The notes beneath the pieces are model-generated. The model had not been told where the DNA came from and did not search any database. It saw only the letters and a program-made list of their open reading frames with translations. From positions 1 through 64,000 of the forward strand of contig CAMUYQ010000011.1 in NCBI GenBank assembly GCA_947165025.1: DNA of 64,000 nucleotides, given 5' to 3'. Positions 6,796-16,036 of the stretch are shown here, one piece after another (the first letter of the stretch is position 1; the number at the start of each line of letters is the position of its first letter). The translations under genes and the position numbers were made by a program. The stretch is from an uncultured Lachnospiraceae bacterium (lineage in GTDB: Bacteria > Bacillota > Clostridia > Lachnospirales > Lachnospiraceae).

Positions 6796-9327
6796 ATGAA
6801 CGGATCCGAAATGAAAAAATACAACATCACAGGTATGAGCTGTGCCGCATGCCAGGCAAGAGTCGAGAAGGCGGTAAGCGCTGTTGACGGTGTGCAAAGC
6901 TGCGCTGTCAGTCTGCTGACCAATTCGATGGGAGTTGAGGGAGATGCATCCCCCGATGAGATCATCCGTGCAGTCGAGGCAGCCGGATACGGCGCTGCAC
7001 TGATGCCGGCAAAGTCCCAAGAATCCGGAAGCGATCCATACGAAAAGCTTCTTGAGGACACCGAAACCCCAAAACTGAAAAAGCGTCTGATCGTATCCGT
7101 TATCCTGCTCATCCCGCTCATGTACGTCTCCATGGGCCACATGCTCTGGAACTTCCCCATCCCGGCCATCCTGGCCGAAAATCATATCGCGATGGGTCTC
7201 TATGAGCTTCTCATATCCGGCCTGATAATGGTCATCAATCAGAAGTTTTTCATAAGCGGCTTCAAAGGCCTGATAAACAGAGCCCCAAACATGGACAGCC
7301 TTGTCGCACTCGGCGCCACGGCTTCGTATCTGTACAGCGTATATGCACTTTTTGCCATGAGCTCAGCTGTACTTGCCGGCGACAATACGCAGGTCATGTA
7401 CTACATGGATCAGTTCTATTTTGAGTCAACGGCAACGATCCTGACACTTATCACGGTCGGAAAAACACTTGAAGCGCGCTCGAAAGGAAAGACGACCGAT
7501 GCGCTTAAATCTCTTATGAAGATGGCTCCGAAGACAGCGGTCATTCTGGACTCAGAGACGGAAAAGCTTGTTTCGATAGAAGAAGTAAGAGTGGGTGACA
7601 GATTTGTCGTAAGAGCCGGTGACAGCATACCTGTTGACGGCATTGTTATTAAAGGCGAAAGTTCTGTCAATGAATCGGCACTTACCGGAGAGAGCATCCC
7701 CGTGGAAAAACAGGCGGGTGATAAAGTCTCTGCCGCAACGATAAATACATCCGGCTACATTGTATGTGAGGCGACGGGAGTCGGCGAGGATACTACACTT
7801 GCAGGCATCATCCGGATGGTGAGCGATGCGGCTGCAACAAAGGCTCCGATCGCAAAGATCGCAGATAAGGTCTCGGGCATTTTCGTACCGGTCGTTATCA
7901 TCATAGCGCTCATCACATTTGCTGTATGGGTGCTTGTCGGACAGAGCCTGGGATACTCGATAGCAAGAGCGGTTTCTGTGCTCGTTATCAGCTGCCCGTG
8001 CGCGCTCGGTCTTGCAACGCCGGTTGCGATAATGGTCGGAAACGGTGTCGGTGCGAGAAACGGCATCCTGTATAAGACAGCTGCCTCACAGGAGCTTGCG
8101 GGCAGGACGCAGATAGTCGTTCTTGACAAGACAGGTACTGTCACGACGGGAATGATGAAGGTTACCGATGTGATCCCGGCAGACGATTTTCGCGCTGAAG
8201 AATTACTCGAGACAGCATATGCGCTTGAAGCGAAGAGCGAGCATCCGATCTCGAAAGCGATCGTTGAACATGCGAAGGCTGAGGGGGTCGGACTGCGGGA
8301 TACAACGGGATTTGAAACTCTTTCCGGAAACGGCCTTAAGGCGGAACTTGACGGGGAAGCAGTCGTTGCCGGAAACATAAGGTTTGTATCAGAGACTGTC
8401 GGAAATGTTTCCGAGGAGATAAAAAAGACGACTGAACGTCTGGCAGAGGGCGGAAAGACACCGGTCCTTGTCGCAAAGGACGGAAGAGTCATGGGCGTCA
8501 TCGGCGTTGCCGATACTATAAAGGACGACTCCGCGGACGGCATCAGACAGCTAAAGGATATGGGTATCCGTGTTGTGATGCTGACAGGCGATAATGAGGT
8601 GACCGCAAACGCGATCGCGTCTCAGGCGGGCGTTGATGAAGTTGTCGCGGGCGTTCTTCCCGACGGAAAGGAAGCTGCGGTCAGACAGTACATGCAGCAG
8701 GGCAGGACCGCAATGGTAGGCGACGGGATAAACGATGCGCCGGCGCTTGCAAGAGCGGATGTCGGGATCGCGATCGGCGCGGGAACGGATATCGCGATCG
8801 ATGCAGCTGATGTTGTCCTTATGAAGGGAAGCATCCGCGATGTTGCCGCAGCGATACGAATATCAAGGGCGACGGTCAGGAACATACACCAGAACCTGTT
8901 CTGGACGTTTATCTACAATATTATAGGCATACCGCTTGCAGCAGGCTGTTACGTGGCGGCGTTCGGCTGGACGCTGAACCCCATGTTCGGAGCCGCTGCT
9001 ATGGGATTATCAAGCTTCTGCGTCGTGACCAACGCGCTGAGGCTGAATCTTCTGAAGGTTTATGACAAAGACACTGACACTGACACTGATGTTAAAACTC
9101 CGGGAAAGGATGAAAGCAAAATGAAGATCAGAGTTAACGGAATGATGTGCGCACACTGTGAAGGACATGTAAAGAAAGCGCTTGAGGAGATCGGCGGTAT
9201 CGTCAGCGCCTCCCCGTCGCACGAGGAGAACGCTGTTACGATAGAAACATCTGCCGATATTGATGAGGCCCTTATGAAAAAGGCCGTTGAGGATGCCGGT
9301 TACGAATACGGCGGGATAATAGAATAA
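6796..9327 (+). CDS. copA: Copper-exporting P1B-type ATPase with N- and C-terminal metal-binding domains
   Basis: The 843-residue protein has an N-terminal HMA domain (GMSCAAC, about 13-19), eight membrane helices, the actuator motif TGES, the transport-site CPC ([11 protein letters not shown]), the phosphorylation motif DKTGT, the HP locus SEHPIS and the hinge GDGINDAP. This is a Cu(I)-exporting ATPase. A second HMA domain ([11 protein letters not shown]) is fused at the C-terminus after an Asp/Thr repeat linker made of three GACACT repeats. An AAAGGA site and in-frame ATG at 9121 could let that last domain be made alone as a CopZ-type chaperone. An ATG at 6811 is an alternative start. Confidence 0.95.
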   Translation: MNGSEMKKYNITGMSCAACQARVEKAVSAVDGVQSCAVSLLTNSMGVEGDASPDEIIRAVEAAGYGAALMPAKSQESGSDPYEKLLEDTETPKLKKRLIVSVILLIPLMYVSMGHMLWNFPIPAILAENHIAMGLYELLISGLIMVINQKFFISGFKGLINRAPNMDSLVALGATASYLYSVYALFAMSSAVLAGDNTQVMYYMDQFYFESTATILTLITVGKTLEARSKGKTTDALKSLMKMAPKTAVILDSETEKLVSIEEVRVGDRFVVRAGDSIPVDGIVIKGESSVNESALTGESIPVEKQAGDKVSAATINTSGYIVCEATGVGEDTTLAGIIRMVSDAAATKAPIAKIADKVSGIFVPVVIIIALITFAVWVLVGQSLGYSIARAVSVLVISCPCALGLATPVAIMVGNGVGARNGILYKTAASQELAGRTQIVVLDKTGTVTTGMMKVTDVIPADDFRAEELLETAYALEAKSEHPISKAIVEHAKAEGVGLRDTTGFETLSGNGLKAELDGEAVVAGNIRFVSETVGNVSEEIKKTTERLAEGGKTPVLVAKDGRVMGVIGVADTIKDDSADGIRQLKDMGIRVVMLTGDNEVTANAIASQAGVDEVVAGVLPDGKEAAVRQYMQQGRTAMVGDGINDAPALARADVGIAIGAGTDIAIDAADVVLMKGSIRDVAAAIRISRATVRNIHQNLFWTFIYNIIGIPLAAGCYVAAFGWTLNPMFGAAAMGLSSFCVVTNALRLNLLKVYDKDTDTDTDVKTPGKDESKMKIRVNGMMCAHCEGHVKKALEEIGGIVSASPSHEENAVTIETSADIDEALMKKAVEDAGYEYGGIIE

Positions 9328-9351
9328 AGAACCGTCCCCTGTTTCTATTTA

Positions 9352-9927
9352 TCAGAGTTCAATTCTCTTCAGCACCGGGCTGAGTATAAAGAAATATACG
9401 AACGCGATCAGCGCTGTTATAAGCTGTACCAGCGAGAACATCGACTGGAATACAGGGATCTTGTCAACGATCTTCGGTGCTGCCTGAGGTATGAACGTGG
9501 GAAGTACCCACAGTGATATCGTCAGCCACATCACGCATGCTTTTGCTGCGCATGACAGTACCGCCATCAGGATCGAGCGTACGCTGAGCAGCGGCTTCGG
9601 ATCTGCAACGGCAGGCTTGAACAGGAAGTGTACCATCACAACGAGCACTGCGTTTCCGAGCATTATAAGCGGGAGCATCAGCCACGGTATCGCCGCGATA
9701 ACGGGTGACGATGCGATAAAGAATGCCGTGACGGGTGTGATCACTGCAAGGATGATCCCCCACGGGAGTCCTATCATCATGACTGCAAGTATCAGGCAGA
9801 GATTTACGATCGGCCCTGTGATATAAACACTTAAGTTTTTCAGAAACTGGCTTGCGATGCATATCGCCAGAAGTATGGCGGCTGTTGCCACCTGTCTTGC
9901 TATTGAAGTTTTTTGTGTTGCTTCCAT
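9352..9927 (-). CDS. ECF-transporter S-component-like membrane protein
   Basis: This 191-residue, very hydrophobic protein has five to six predicted helices and the small-residue-rich first helix (TAAILLAICIASQFL) typical of S components, the substrate-binding subunits of energy-coupling factor vitamin transporters. No ECF ATPase genes are next to it, so it would share a general module as group II systems do. The substrate cannot be read from the sequence, and no riboswitch is visible in its short upstream region. The start has an AAAGGGG site. The neighbouring minus-strand lipoprotein gene ends 49 bases upstream. Confidence 0.62.
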   Translation of the reverse strand: MEATQKTSIARQVATAAILLAICIASQFLKNLSVYITGPIVNLCLILAVMMIGLPWGIILAVITPVTAFFIASSPVIAAIPWLMLPLIMLGNAVLVVMVHFLFKPAVADPKPLLSVRSILMAVLSCAAKACVMWLTISLWVLPTFIPQAAPKIVDKIPVFQSMFSLVQLITALIAFVYFFILSPVLKRIEL

Positions 9928-9976
9928 TTCTAAAATCCCCTTTCATTTTATATGCACGCGGCATATGATTTTCGCC

Positions 9977-11611
9977 TTAAGGCGTATAGACTTCGGCTGC
10001 GTATACAACCTTGCCGGAATCATCAAGATACAGTCTCATCAGGTGGCCTTCCTTCTCGTCACGGCCCGCATACGTCTCAAATCCTTCAAGATCCATATAC
10101 TTGTGGAACTCATCCTTCGGGAACTGAACATAAAACGGACAGCCATCGGCAACTTCGTAATTGTTGAACGTTTTGTCGGGCGTCACCGTCTGATAATCGT
10201 TGTAAAAATCATTGGGATCGAGGTTGTACTCTTTGATGAGATCCGTGTCCTCTTCGGTAACCCATATGACCTTCTGGCCGCGCACTGTCCCTGCTTTGTC
10301 GCCTGCGATCGTGTTGCAGAGAACCTTTTCGGCGGGGGCTTTTCCGGCGCCTGCAGAAGAGAGTGAGTCGCTCCTTCCGGTGAACATCAGCGATGCTGTG
10401 TAGTCTGCAGCGATCGCGGAATCAAGGATCTCCGAATCGTTGTCGACGTCCATCTCGATGATGTATGCGTAGACGAAGCTGCTTTCATTCTCATAACCGT
10501 CGACGCGGAAAAACCTTCCGTAGCAGTTGCGCTGATCCTCGTTTGAGCCGTGCGTGAACGTCGCATAATCGGACATCGTACCGTTCAGTCCGACGTTGTT
10601 ATAGTCAAGAGAGTACATGTCCCTGGGACCGCGCGAGTACACGTCCGTAACGCTGCCGTCAGGATAGATCTTCTTGAGACATTCATTTACAAATTCATCT
10701 GCCTTGCCGTAAATGTCGAACGATCCCTTCAGTGTGAAGCAGACGTTTTTGACAAGGAACATCCCGCCGTCATCCATATCTTCATAAAAATATGTTCCGT
10801 CGTCGTTAAGATCGGATGTGATGTTGTGAAGTCCGGGAAGCTTTGCTCTGTTTATAAGGAAAGTTTTGTTCTTATCGGAAACATTTTCCGAGTAGAACAG
10901 GTTGTCGCCCGAGCACAGCACCGGGAACGGAAGCTCATCGGGTGTATCAAGAACATACTTTGTGTCGGTTCCCTGCTCGCCGAAGAACATCGTAAAGTGC
11001 GTCGGATTGAGCCAAGTCATCTGATCCTCGGAGAAGTTTGACATCTTCGCACCGCCCAGATACAGCGTCATATCGGGTTGCGAGTCAAGCGTTCCGATTC
11101 CGTATGCATCGGTATAGATGTACTTGGTTCCGTCGATGATCTCCTCATTGCCGGGATCTTTTTCGTATTTAAGATCTGCGACCTTAAGCCTGTAGGAATA
11201 GTCGTCGAGCCTCTCGGGTTCGGTGAATTTTCCCGTAAATCTGCAGCTGTACATTACGCCGTTGGGATAGTCCGCACCGGTATCGCCCATCTCACCGTCG
11301 TAGTATTCACCTGCAAACGAGCCGTCGCTTGTGACGCTCATGTGCGTTTCCCAGCCGCCTGCACCGCTGCAGAACACAAAGTTCCAGCCGGTCATCTCAT
11401 CAAAGACGTTTACTTCTTCCGGCTGATTCACCGCATCCGGTTCAGGTTCTTTCGTGTCATCCTCGACTGCGGGAGCCGGTTCCTCTTTCTGTTCTGTCTG
11501 AGGTGCTGCGGATGATTTTTGCTCCGCTGAAGTGCTGCAGCCTGAAAGCGATGCCGCGATAAGCGCAGAAGCAAGCGCGATCACAACTGTATTTCGGTAG
11601 TGTTTCTTCAT
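9977..11611 (-). CDS. Large lipoprotein of unknown function
   Basis: The 544-residue product has a lipoprotein signal (lipobox LSGC near residues 22-25), a Glu/Pro-rich linker to about residue 65, and then a long beta-rich extracellular part with many Asp, Tyr and Gly residues (FVFCSGAGGWETHM, YLGGAKMSNF, MTWLNPTHFTMFFG). Two segments resemble each other loosely around short Asp/Tyr turns, but no catalytic motif or named domain is recognised. An AAGGAGA site supports the start. It is divergent from nifS. It is probably a surface binding protein. Confidence 0.7.
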   Translation of the reverse strand: MKKHYRNTVVIALASALIAASLSGCSTSAEQKSSAAPQTEQKEEPAPAVEDDTKEPEPDAVNQPEEVNVFDEMTGWNFVFCSGAGGWETHMSVTSDGSFAGEYYDGEMGDTGADYPNGVMYSCRFTGKFTEPERLDDYSYRLKVADLKYEKDPGNEEIIDGTKYIYTDAYGIGTLDSQPDMTLYLGGAKMSNFSEDQMTWLNPTHFTMFFGEQGTDTKYVLDTPDELPFPVLCSGDNLFYSENVSDKNKTFLINRAKLPGLHNITSDLNDDGTYFYEDMDDGGMFLVKNVCFTLKGSFDIYGKADEFVNECLKKIYPDGSVTDVYSRGPRDMYSLDYNNVGLNGTMSDYATFTHGSNEDQRNCYGRFFRVDGYENESSFVYAYIIEMDVDNDSEILDSAIAADYTASLMFTGRSDSLSSAGAGKAPAEKVLCNTIAGDKAGTVRGQKVIWVTEEDTDLIKEYNLDPNDFYNDYQTVTPDKTFNNYEVADGCPFYVQFPKDEFHKYMDLEGFETYAGRDEKEGHLMRLYLDDSGKVVYAAEVYTP

Positions 11612-11700
11612 AATATGTTCTCCTTGTTAGTCTAAAACAACATATAACGATCATTCGCACAGAATTATATCACAAAATTAGAAAAATGGAATTTTCAAAA

Positions 11701-11735
11701 TACCTATTGACACAGTAGGTAAATAGAATTATAAT
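11701..11735 (+). promoter_or_regulatory. Consensus promoter with overlapping dyad operator for nifS
   Basis: TTGACA (11707-11712), a 17-base spacer and TATAAT (11730-11735) form a perfect sigma-70 promoter. The -35 lies inside the inverted repeat TACCTA (11701-11706) / TAGGTA (11716-11721), which could bind a repressor. Rrf2-family regulators such as IscR commonly control Fe-S genes in this way, but no regulator gene is nearby. Only seven bases separate TATAAT from the nifS ATG, so the mRNA may be leaderless. Confidence 0.8.
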
Positions 11736-11742
11736 CCTGGAT

Positions 11743-12930
11743 ATGAACAAACGGATATACATGGACAACGCAGCAACGACAAGGGTTCTGCCCGAAGTAT
11801 TCGAGGCGATGAAGCCGTACCTGCTTGAGGAATACGGAAACCCGTCGAGCACATATGAGTTCTCCGGAAAGATCGCGCAGGAGGTAGAAAAGGCAAGAAG
11901 CGCTATCGCAGAGCTCATCGGTGCCACGGAAAAAGAGATATTCTTCACATCAGGCGGCAGCGAGTCCGATAACTGGGCGATAAAGGGTGTTGCGGATGCC
12001 CTCAGAAAAAAAGGAAATCATATAATCACTACCTCGATCGAGCATCACGCGGTTCTTGAAACGTGCAAGTTCCTGGAGGAGAGGGGCTTTGAGGTAACGT
12101 ATCTGCCTGTTGATGACAAGGGTCTTGTGGATCCGCAGGCGGTCGAGAATGCGATAAAGGACGAGACGATCCTGATCTCCGTGATGTTTGCAAATAACGA
12201 GATAGGTTCGATCGAGCCGGTAGCGAAGATAGGTGAGATCGCTCATGCGCACGGGGTGATCTTCCATACCGATGCGGTGCAGGCTTTCGGGCATGTGGCG
12301 ATAAATGTTGACAGGATGAACATCGATCTGCTGTCGGCAAGCGCACACAAGCTGAACGGACCAAAGGGTGTCGGATTGCTGTATATAAGGAAGGGAGTGA
12401 AGATCTCCAATCTCATTCACGGCGGAGCGCAGGAGAGAGGGCGTCGTGCCGGAACAACAAATGCAGCGGGGATCATCGGATTTGCAAAGGCAGCACAGAT
12501 CGCAGCCGAAAGGATGGCAGAGCGATGTACGAAGGAGACAGCCCTCCGTAACAGGCTGATCGAAAAGGTGCTTGAAGAGATACCTTACACAAGGGTCAAC
12601 GGAGATCTCACGAAGCGTCTGTCGAACAATGTAAGCTTCTGCTTCAGATTTATCGAAGGTGAGTCACTGCTCATACTGCTGGATCAGAAGGGAATATGTG
12701 CATCGTCGGGATCCGCGTGCACATCGGGAGCACTCGATCCGTCACACGTTCTTCTGGCAATAGGCCTGCCGCACGAGATAGCGCACGGCTCCGTCAGACT
12801 GACACTGTCGGATGAGATAACCCCCGAGGATATTGATTTTACGGTTGAAGCATTGAAGCAGGCAGTCAAGAGACTTCGGGACATGTCACCTTTATATGAG
12901 GATTTTGTGAAACATGAGTCAGGTAAGTGA
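11743..12930 (+). CDS. nifS: Cysteine desulfurase, NifS/IscS type
   Basis: This 395-residue PLP enzyme removes sulfur from cysteine for Fe-S cluster assembly. It shows the class V aminotransferase start YMDNAATTRV, the PLP-lysine motif SAHKLNGPKGVG (about 203-214) and the catalytic-Cys loop SSGSACTSGA (about 320-329), which has the short form of group I NifS/IscS enzymes. The gene overlaps the NifU scaffold gene by 17 bases. There is no ribosome site before the ATG, and the promoter's -10 is seven bases away, so the gene may be read from a leaderless mRNA. An ATG at 11761 would remove conserved residues. Confidence 0.95.
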   Translation: MNKRIYMDNAATTRVLPEVFEAMKPYLLEEYGNPSSTYEFSGKIAQEVEKARSAIAELIGATEKEIFFTSGGSESDNWAIKGVADALRKKGNHIITTSIEHHAVLETCKFLEERGFEVTYLPVDDKGLVDPQAVENAIKDETILISVMFANNEIGSIEPVAKIGEIAHAHGVIFHTDAVQAFGHVAINVDRMNIDLLSASAHKLNGPKGVGLLYIRKGVKISNLIHGGAQERGRRAGTTNAAGIIGFAKAAQIAAERMAERCTKETALRNRLIEKVLEEIPYTRVNGDLTKRLSNNVSFCFRFIEGESLLILLDQKGICASSGSACTSGALDPSHVLLAIGLPHEIAHGSVRLTLSDEITPEDIDFTVEALKQAVKRLRDMSPLYEDFVKHESGK

Positions 12931-13393
12931 GTACAGCGAAAAAGTGATCGATCATTTCTCAAACCCGAGAAATGTCGGCGAAATAGAGGACCCGTCGGGG
13001 GTCGGAACGGTCGGGAACGCCAAGTGCGGAGACATCATGAGGATGTATCTGGACATTGACGATGACGGCGTGGTACGCGATGCGAAGTTCAAGACATTCG
13101 GTTGCGGCGCAGCTGTTGCGACAAGCTCGATGGCAACGGAGCTGGTTATCGGCAAGACGGTCGAGGAGGCGCTCAAGGTCACGAACAAAGCGGTGATGGA
13201 AGCGCTCGACGGACTTCCGCCCGTAAAGGTGCACTGTTCGCTCCTTGCAGAAGAAGCGATCCACGCAGCACTCTGGGACTACGCCGAGAAGAAGGGCATT
13301 AAGATAGAAGGTCTGAAACCGCCCGTAAACGATATAGACCAGACCGAGGAGTTCTATCGAATGCCGGGCTCGCCGGCCGACGAGAAGAAATGA
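12914..13393 (+). CDS. nifU: Fe-S cluster scaffold protein NifU/IscU type
   Basis: This 159-residue scaffold protein receives sulfur from the desulfurase encoded just upstream and builds iron-sulfur clusters. The three ligand cysteines are all present: GNAKCGD (about 37), TFGCGAA (about 62) and KVHCSLLAEEA (about 105). A conserved Asp follows the first Cys, as in IscU. A roughly 30-residue tail (PPVNDIDQTEEFYRM) extends beyond the minimal domain, common in Clostridia. The overlap with nifS indicates tight coupling. Confidence 0.94.
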   Translation: MSQVSEYSEKVIDHFSNPRNVGEIEDPSGVGTVGNAKCGDIMRMYLDIDDDGVVRDAKFKTFGCGAAVATSSMATELVIGKTVEEALKVTNKAVMEALDGLPPVKVHCSLLAEEAIHAALWDYAEKKGIKIEGLKPPVNDIDQTEEFYRMPGSPADEKK

Positions 13394-13458
13394 TCCGAAT
13401 GGATCGTATGAAAAAATATCTGAACGTTAACTATGACTGATAATAAGGAGATAAAAAG

Positions 13459-14739
13459 ATGAGTGATTACAGATTTGAGACATTACAGCTTCACGTAGGA
13501 CAGGAACAGGCAGACCCCGCAACTGATGCAAGGGCAGTTCCGATATATCAGACAACTTCATATGTATTTCATAACAGCAAACATGCGGCAGACCGCTTCG
13601 GACTTGCTGATGCCGGAAACATCTACGGCAGACTGACAAACTCTACACAGGATGTTCTTGAAAAGAGACTTGCAGCTCTTGAAGGCGGAAGCGCAGCACT
13701 TGCGCTCGCATCCGGTGCCGCAGCGATCACATACACGATCGAGGCGCTTGCCGCAAACGGCGGACACATCGTTGCACAGAAGACGATCTACGGCGGCAGC
13801 TACAACCTTCTGGCGCATACACTTCCGCTTTATGGCATCGAAACGACATTTGTTGATGCACATGATCTTTCAGCGGTTGAAGGTGCGATAAAGGATAACA
13901 CGAGAGCGATCTATCTCGAGACGCTCGGTAATCCGAACAGTGATATTCCCGACATTGATGCGATCGCTGAGATAGCACATAAGCACGGACTTCCGGTCGT
14001 TGTCGACAACACATTCGGAACACCGTTCCTGATCAGACCTATCGAGCACGGTGCAGACATCGTTGTTCATTCCGCAACAAAGTTCATCGGCGGACACGGA
14101 ACAACCCTCGGCGGTATCATCGTTGAGTCCGGAAAGTTCAACTGGAAGGCAAGCGGAAAATATCCTAACATCGCGGATCCGAACCCGAGTTATCACGGCG
14201 TATCGTTCTATGATGCAGTAGGACCGGCTGCGTTCGTTACATACATCCGCGCGATCCTTCTTCGCGACACAGGCGCAACTATCGCGCCGTTCTCCGCATT
14301 CCTGCTTCTGCAGGGCGTTGAGACGCTCTCACTCAGACTTGAGCGTCACGTAGAGAACACAAAGAAGGTAGTTGAGTTCCTGTCAAAGCATCCGAAGGTA
14401 GAGAAGGTAAATCATCCCTCACTTGCGGATCATCCCGATCACGAGCTCTACAAGAGATACTTCCCGAACGGCGGTGGCTCGATCTTCACGTTCGACATCA
14501 AGGGCGGCCAGGACGAAGCATGGAAGTTCATCGACAACCTTTCGATCTTCTCACTCCTTGCAAACGTTGCCGACGTCAAGAGCCTTGTGATCCACCCCGC
14601 ATCAACGACCCATTCACAGCTCACCGACGAGGAACTGAAGGACCAGGGTATCAACCGCAACACGATCCGTCTGTCCATCGGAACCGAGCACATCGACGAC
14701 ATCATCGCCGACCTCGAGAAAGGCTTCGCTGCGATCTGA
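13459..14739 (+). CDS. metY: O-acetylhomoserine sulfhydrylase (MetY)
   Basis: The 426-residue product belongs to the Cys/Met metabolism PLP enzymes. Landmarks are LQLHVGQEQADPATDARAVP at the start, PIYQTTSYVF, the PLP-phosphate motif SGAAAITYTIEA, and the PLP lysine in VHSATKFIGGHGTTLGG (about 205-221). Length and the long insertion near residue 230 fit MetY rather than MetB or MetC. It makes homocysteine (or cysteine) from O-acetylhomoserine and sulfide. An AAGGAG site lies before the ATG. It follows nifSU by 65 bases, which may put sulfur assimilation and Fe-S assembly in one transcript, and it ends at a terminator. Confidence 0.93.
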   Translation: MSDYRFETLQLHVGQEQADPATDARAVPIYQTTSYVFHNSKHAADRFGLADAGNIYGRLTNSTQDVLEKRLAALEGGSAALALASGAAAITYTIEALAANGGHIVAQKTIYGGSYNLLAHTLPLYGIETTFVDAHDLSAVEGAIKDNTRAIYLETLGNPNSDIPDIDAIAEIAHKHGLPVVVDNTFGTPFLIRPIEHGADIVVHSATKFIGGHGTTLGGIIVESGKFNWKASGKYPNIADPNPSYHGVSFYDAVGPAAFVTYIRAILLRDTGATIAPFSAFLLLQGVETLSLRLERHVENTKKVVEFLSKHPKVEKVNHPSLADHPDHELYKRYFPNGGGSIFTFDIKGGQDEAWKFIDNLSIFSLLANVADVKSLVIHPASTTHSQLTDEELKDQGINRNTIRLSIGTEHIDDIIADLEKGFAAI

Positions 14740-14809
14740 GTGTTGAGGCTAAGTTTTTTCGGGACTTTGACAGGTCTTGGAATTGTGAAACAGAATAGAA
14801 TATAAATCG

Positions 14810-14856
14810 AACCTCCCGCTGAGAGAAATTTACTCTGTACAGCGGGAGGTTTTTAT
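14810..14856 (+). terminator. Rho-independent terminator after metY
   Basis: A 12-bp stem (14810-14821 with 14840-14851), extended by an inner AGAG/CTCT stem, is followed by a run of T. It closes the nifS-nifU-metY unit. Confidence 0.9.
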
Positions 14857-14867
14857 TATCGCGAATA

Positions 14868-14896
14868 GCGACATCCCCTCTCAGATATGTTATAAT
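14868..14896 (+). promoter_or_regulatory. Candidate promoter for the 15.07-15.76 kb module
   Basis: GCGACA (14868-14873), 17 bases and TATAAT (14891-14896) would start a leader of about 175 bases. The leader also holds an ATTCCTGC/GCAGGAAT inverted repeat and, at its end, the hairpin over the ribosome site. With the terminator this accounts for the 334-base gap between metY and the next gene. Confidence 0.5.
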
Positions 14897-15038
14897 CTTA
14901 ATGTAAGCAGTATTTCTCATATTTGGCACGTTTCGTGCGTCTTTTATCTCATCTGAGTATTTCTGAAATTCCTGCTTATTATCCCAATCAATCGAAGGCA
15001 GGAATAAGGATAGAAACGGAGCCGTGATCTGCATCACC

Positions 15039-15071
15039 ATACTCCTGCCGGCATTTAACCGAAAGGAGTAT
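15039..15071 (+). promoter_or_regulatory. Hairpin sequestering the ribosome binding site
   Basis: ATACTCCT (15039-15046) is the exact reverse complement of AGGAGTAT (15064-15071), which contains the ribosome site of the gene starting at 15074. Inside, CGG pairs with CCG around a CATTTAA loop. The fold would hide the site and keep translation low unless it is opened. Confidence 0.65.
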
Positions 15072-15073
15072 CG

Positions 15074-15568
15074 ATGTTACTAAAAAAAGATAGAGACAAA
15101 AAAGAGCCTCGTAATAGTACATTCACTTTTGAGGAGTTACGAAAAAAGAATCGTACCAGGAGCGGTTATAATTTTCTCAGTGACAGACGATTCGAGGAAT
15201 TGACATTCAGAGCAAGAAAAGAGGGCGCAGTCATTCTTCGAGGTGGAGAAGATGTAGAGGCATATTTAGACACCAGACAGGCCGATGCATTAACCATAGA
15301 GAAAGCAATTCTATTTAGGGCACAAGTTACATTAAGTGAAGTGCTTGAAGAAGTTTATCATTTTGAACAAAACTTAAATGGGTTGAATTCGGATAAAGAT
15401 GCATTGTTAAGGGGCATACTTAATGAGATAGATGCAAAAAGGTATTTGCTTAACAATGCTCAAACATACAGAATTCCTAGAAAAGAGACAGAAGACACCA
15501 AAAGACAGCTGAAGTTTTACGAACAGATGTTAGCGGAGTGGAAGGAGAATCATGATGTGCAAGGTTAA
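15074..15568 (+). CDS. Toxin-like hypothetical protein, 164 aa
   Basis: I cannot name this protein with certainty. The N-terminus is highly charged (KKDRDKKEPRN). Residues about 85-164 follow a pattern I recall from C-terminal domains of phage structural and polymorphic-toxin-like proteins. It starts with a Ser-containing helix LSEVLEEVYHFEQNLNG (an HxxQ motif after two Glu), then ILNEIDAKRYLLNN, then RIPRKETEDTKRQLKFYEQM. The HxxQ and following Glu could be catalytic or metal-binding, which is inference. It overlaps a small second gene by 17 bases and carries a hairpin over its ribosome site, as expected if tight control of expression matters. Confidence 0.6.
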   Translation: MLLKKDRDKKEPRNSTFTFEELRKKNRTRSGYNFLSDRRFEELTFRARKEGAVILRGGEDVEAYLDTRQADALTIEKAILFRAQVTLSEVLEEVYHFEQNLNGLNSDKDALLRGILNEIDAKRYLLNNAQTYRIPRKETEDTKRQLKFYEQMLAEWKENHDVQG

Positions 15569-15758
15569 AGATGAATTTGTTGTAGGAGATTATCGTATTT
15601 TAGGACTCGACGAGTCTTTGCCGAGGGAGTCGTTTAGAGTTCTGGTGATAGGCGGAAAAGAATATAATGCTTTGAATGTGTACGAAGCGAAAGATGCCAT
15701 AGGTATACATGACGATGGGAATTCATTGATTGGTGAAGATGTAATCTTCTCTGAATAA
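15552..15758 (+). CDS. Small partner protein, 68 aa (possible immunity protein)
   Basis: This acidic, beta-rich protein starts at ATG 15552 behind an AAGGAG site inside the end of the toxin-like gene. The pattern VIGGKEYNALNVYEAKDAIGI ending LIGEDVIF resembles short proteins of about 70 residues that, as I recall, accompany similar upstream genes in Lachnospiraceae. The overlap and size fit an antitoxin or immunity role. No known fold or motif confirms that. A terminator follows 48 bases downstream. Confidence 0.6.
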   Translation: MMCKVKDEFVVGDYRILGLDESLPRESFRVLVIGGKEYNALNVYEAKDAIGIHDDGNSLIGEDVIFSE

Positions 15759-15805
15759 CCATCCATTGCCCCGCTACTGGCGAAAATCATTCCCGTAACA
15801 TCAGA

Positions 15806-15834
15806 AGCTGCCGCTAAAATGTGGCGGCTTTTTT
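15806..15834 (+). terminator. Rho-independent terminator after the two-gene module
   Basis: A nine-pair stem with two G-U pairs (15806-15814 with 15821-15829) around a short loop leads into six T residues. Confidence 0.85.
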
Positions 15835-16036
15835 GGTTCATAGCCTGCGGGAAAAAAGTAATAGACATAATATCATAAATTTCAATCCGGCCATGAGCAT
15901 AAAATCAGCGAATGCTGTACCCTAACTCGAAGTTATGTCAACCAAGCCGCAAAAATACCCTATAATGTTTTTAGTATCTCAGGTCGATATACCATTCAGC
16001 TAGCTAAAAATTATGTAACATCAACGTCACATATTG

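Noticed and set aside
7755..8543. Long opposite-strand open frame within copA
   Set aside because: It is antisense to a fully conserved P-type ATPase, is Ser/Thr/Pro-rich as expected from reversed GC-rich codons, and has no start signal.
10550..11515. Plus-strand frames opposite the large lipoprotein gene
   Set aside because: They lack ribosome sites and lie wholly inside a minus-strand gene that has a clear lipoprotein signal.
14702..15040. 112-codon minus-strand frame across the metY end
   Set aside because: It spans the metY terminator and the promoter region of the next module and shows no start signal.
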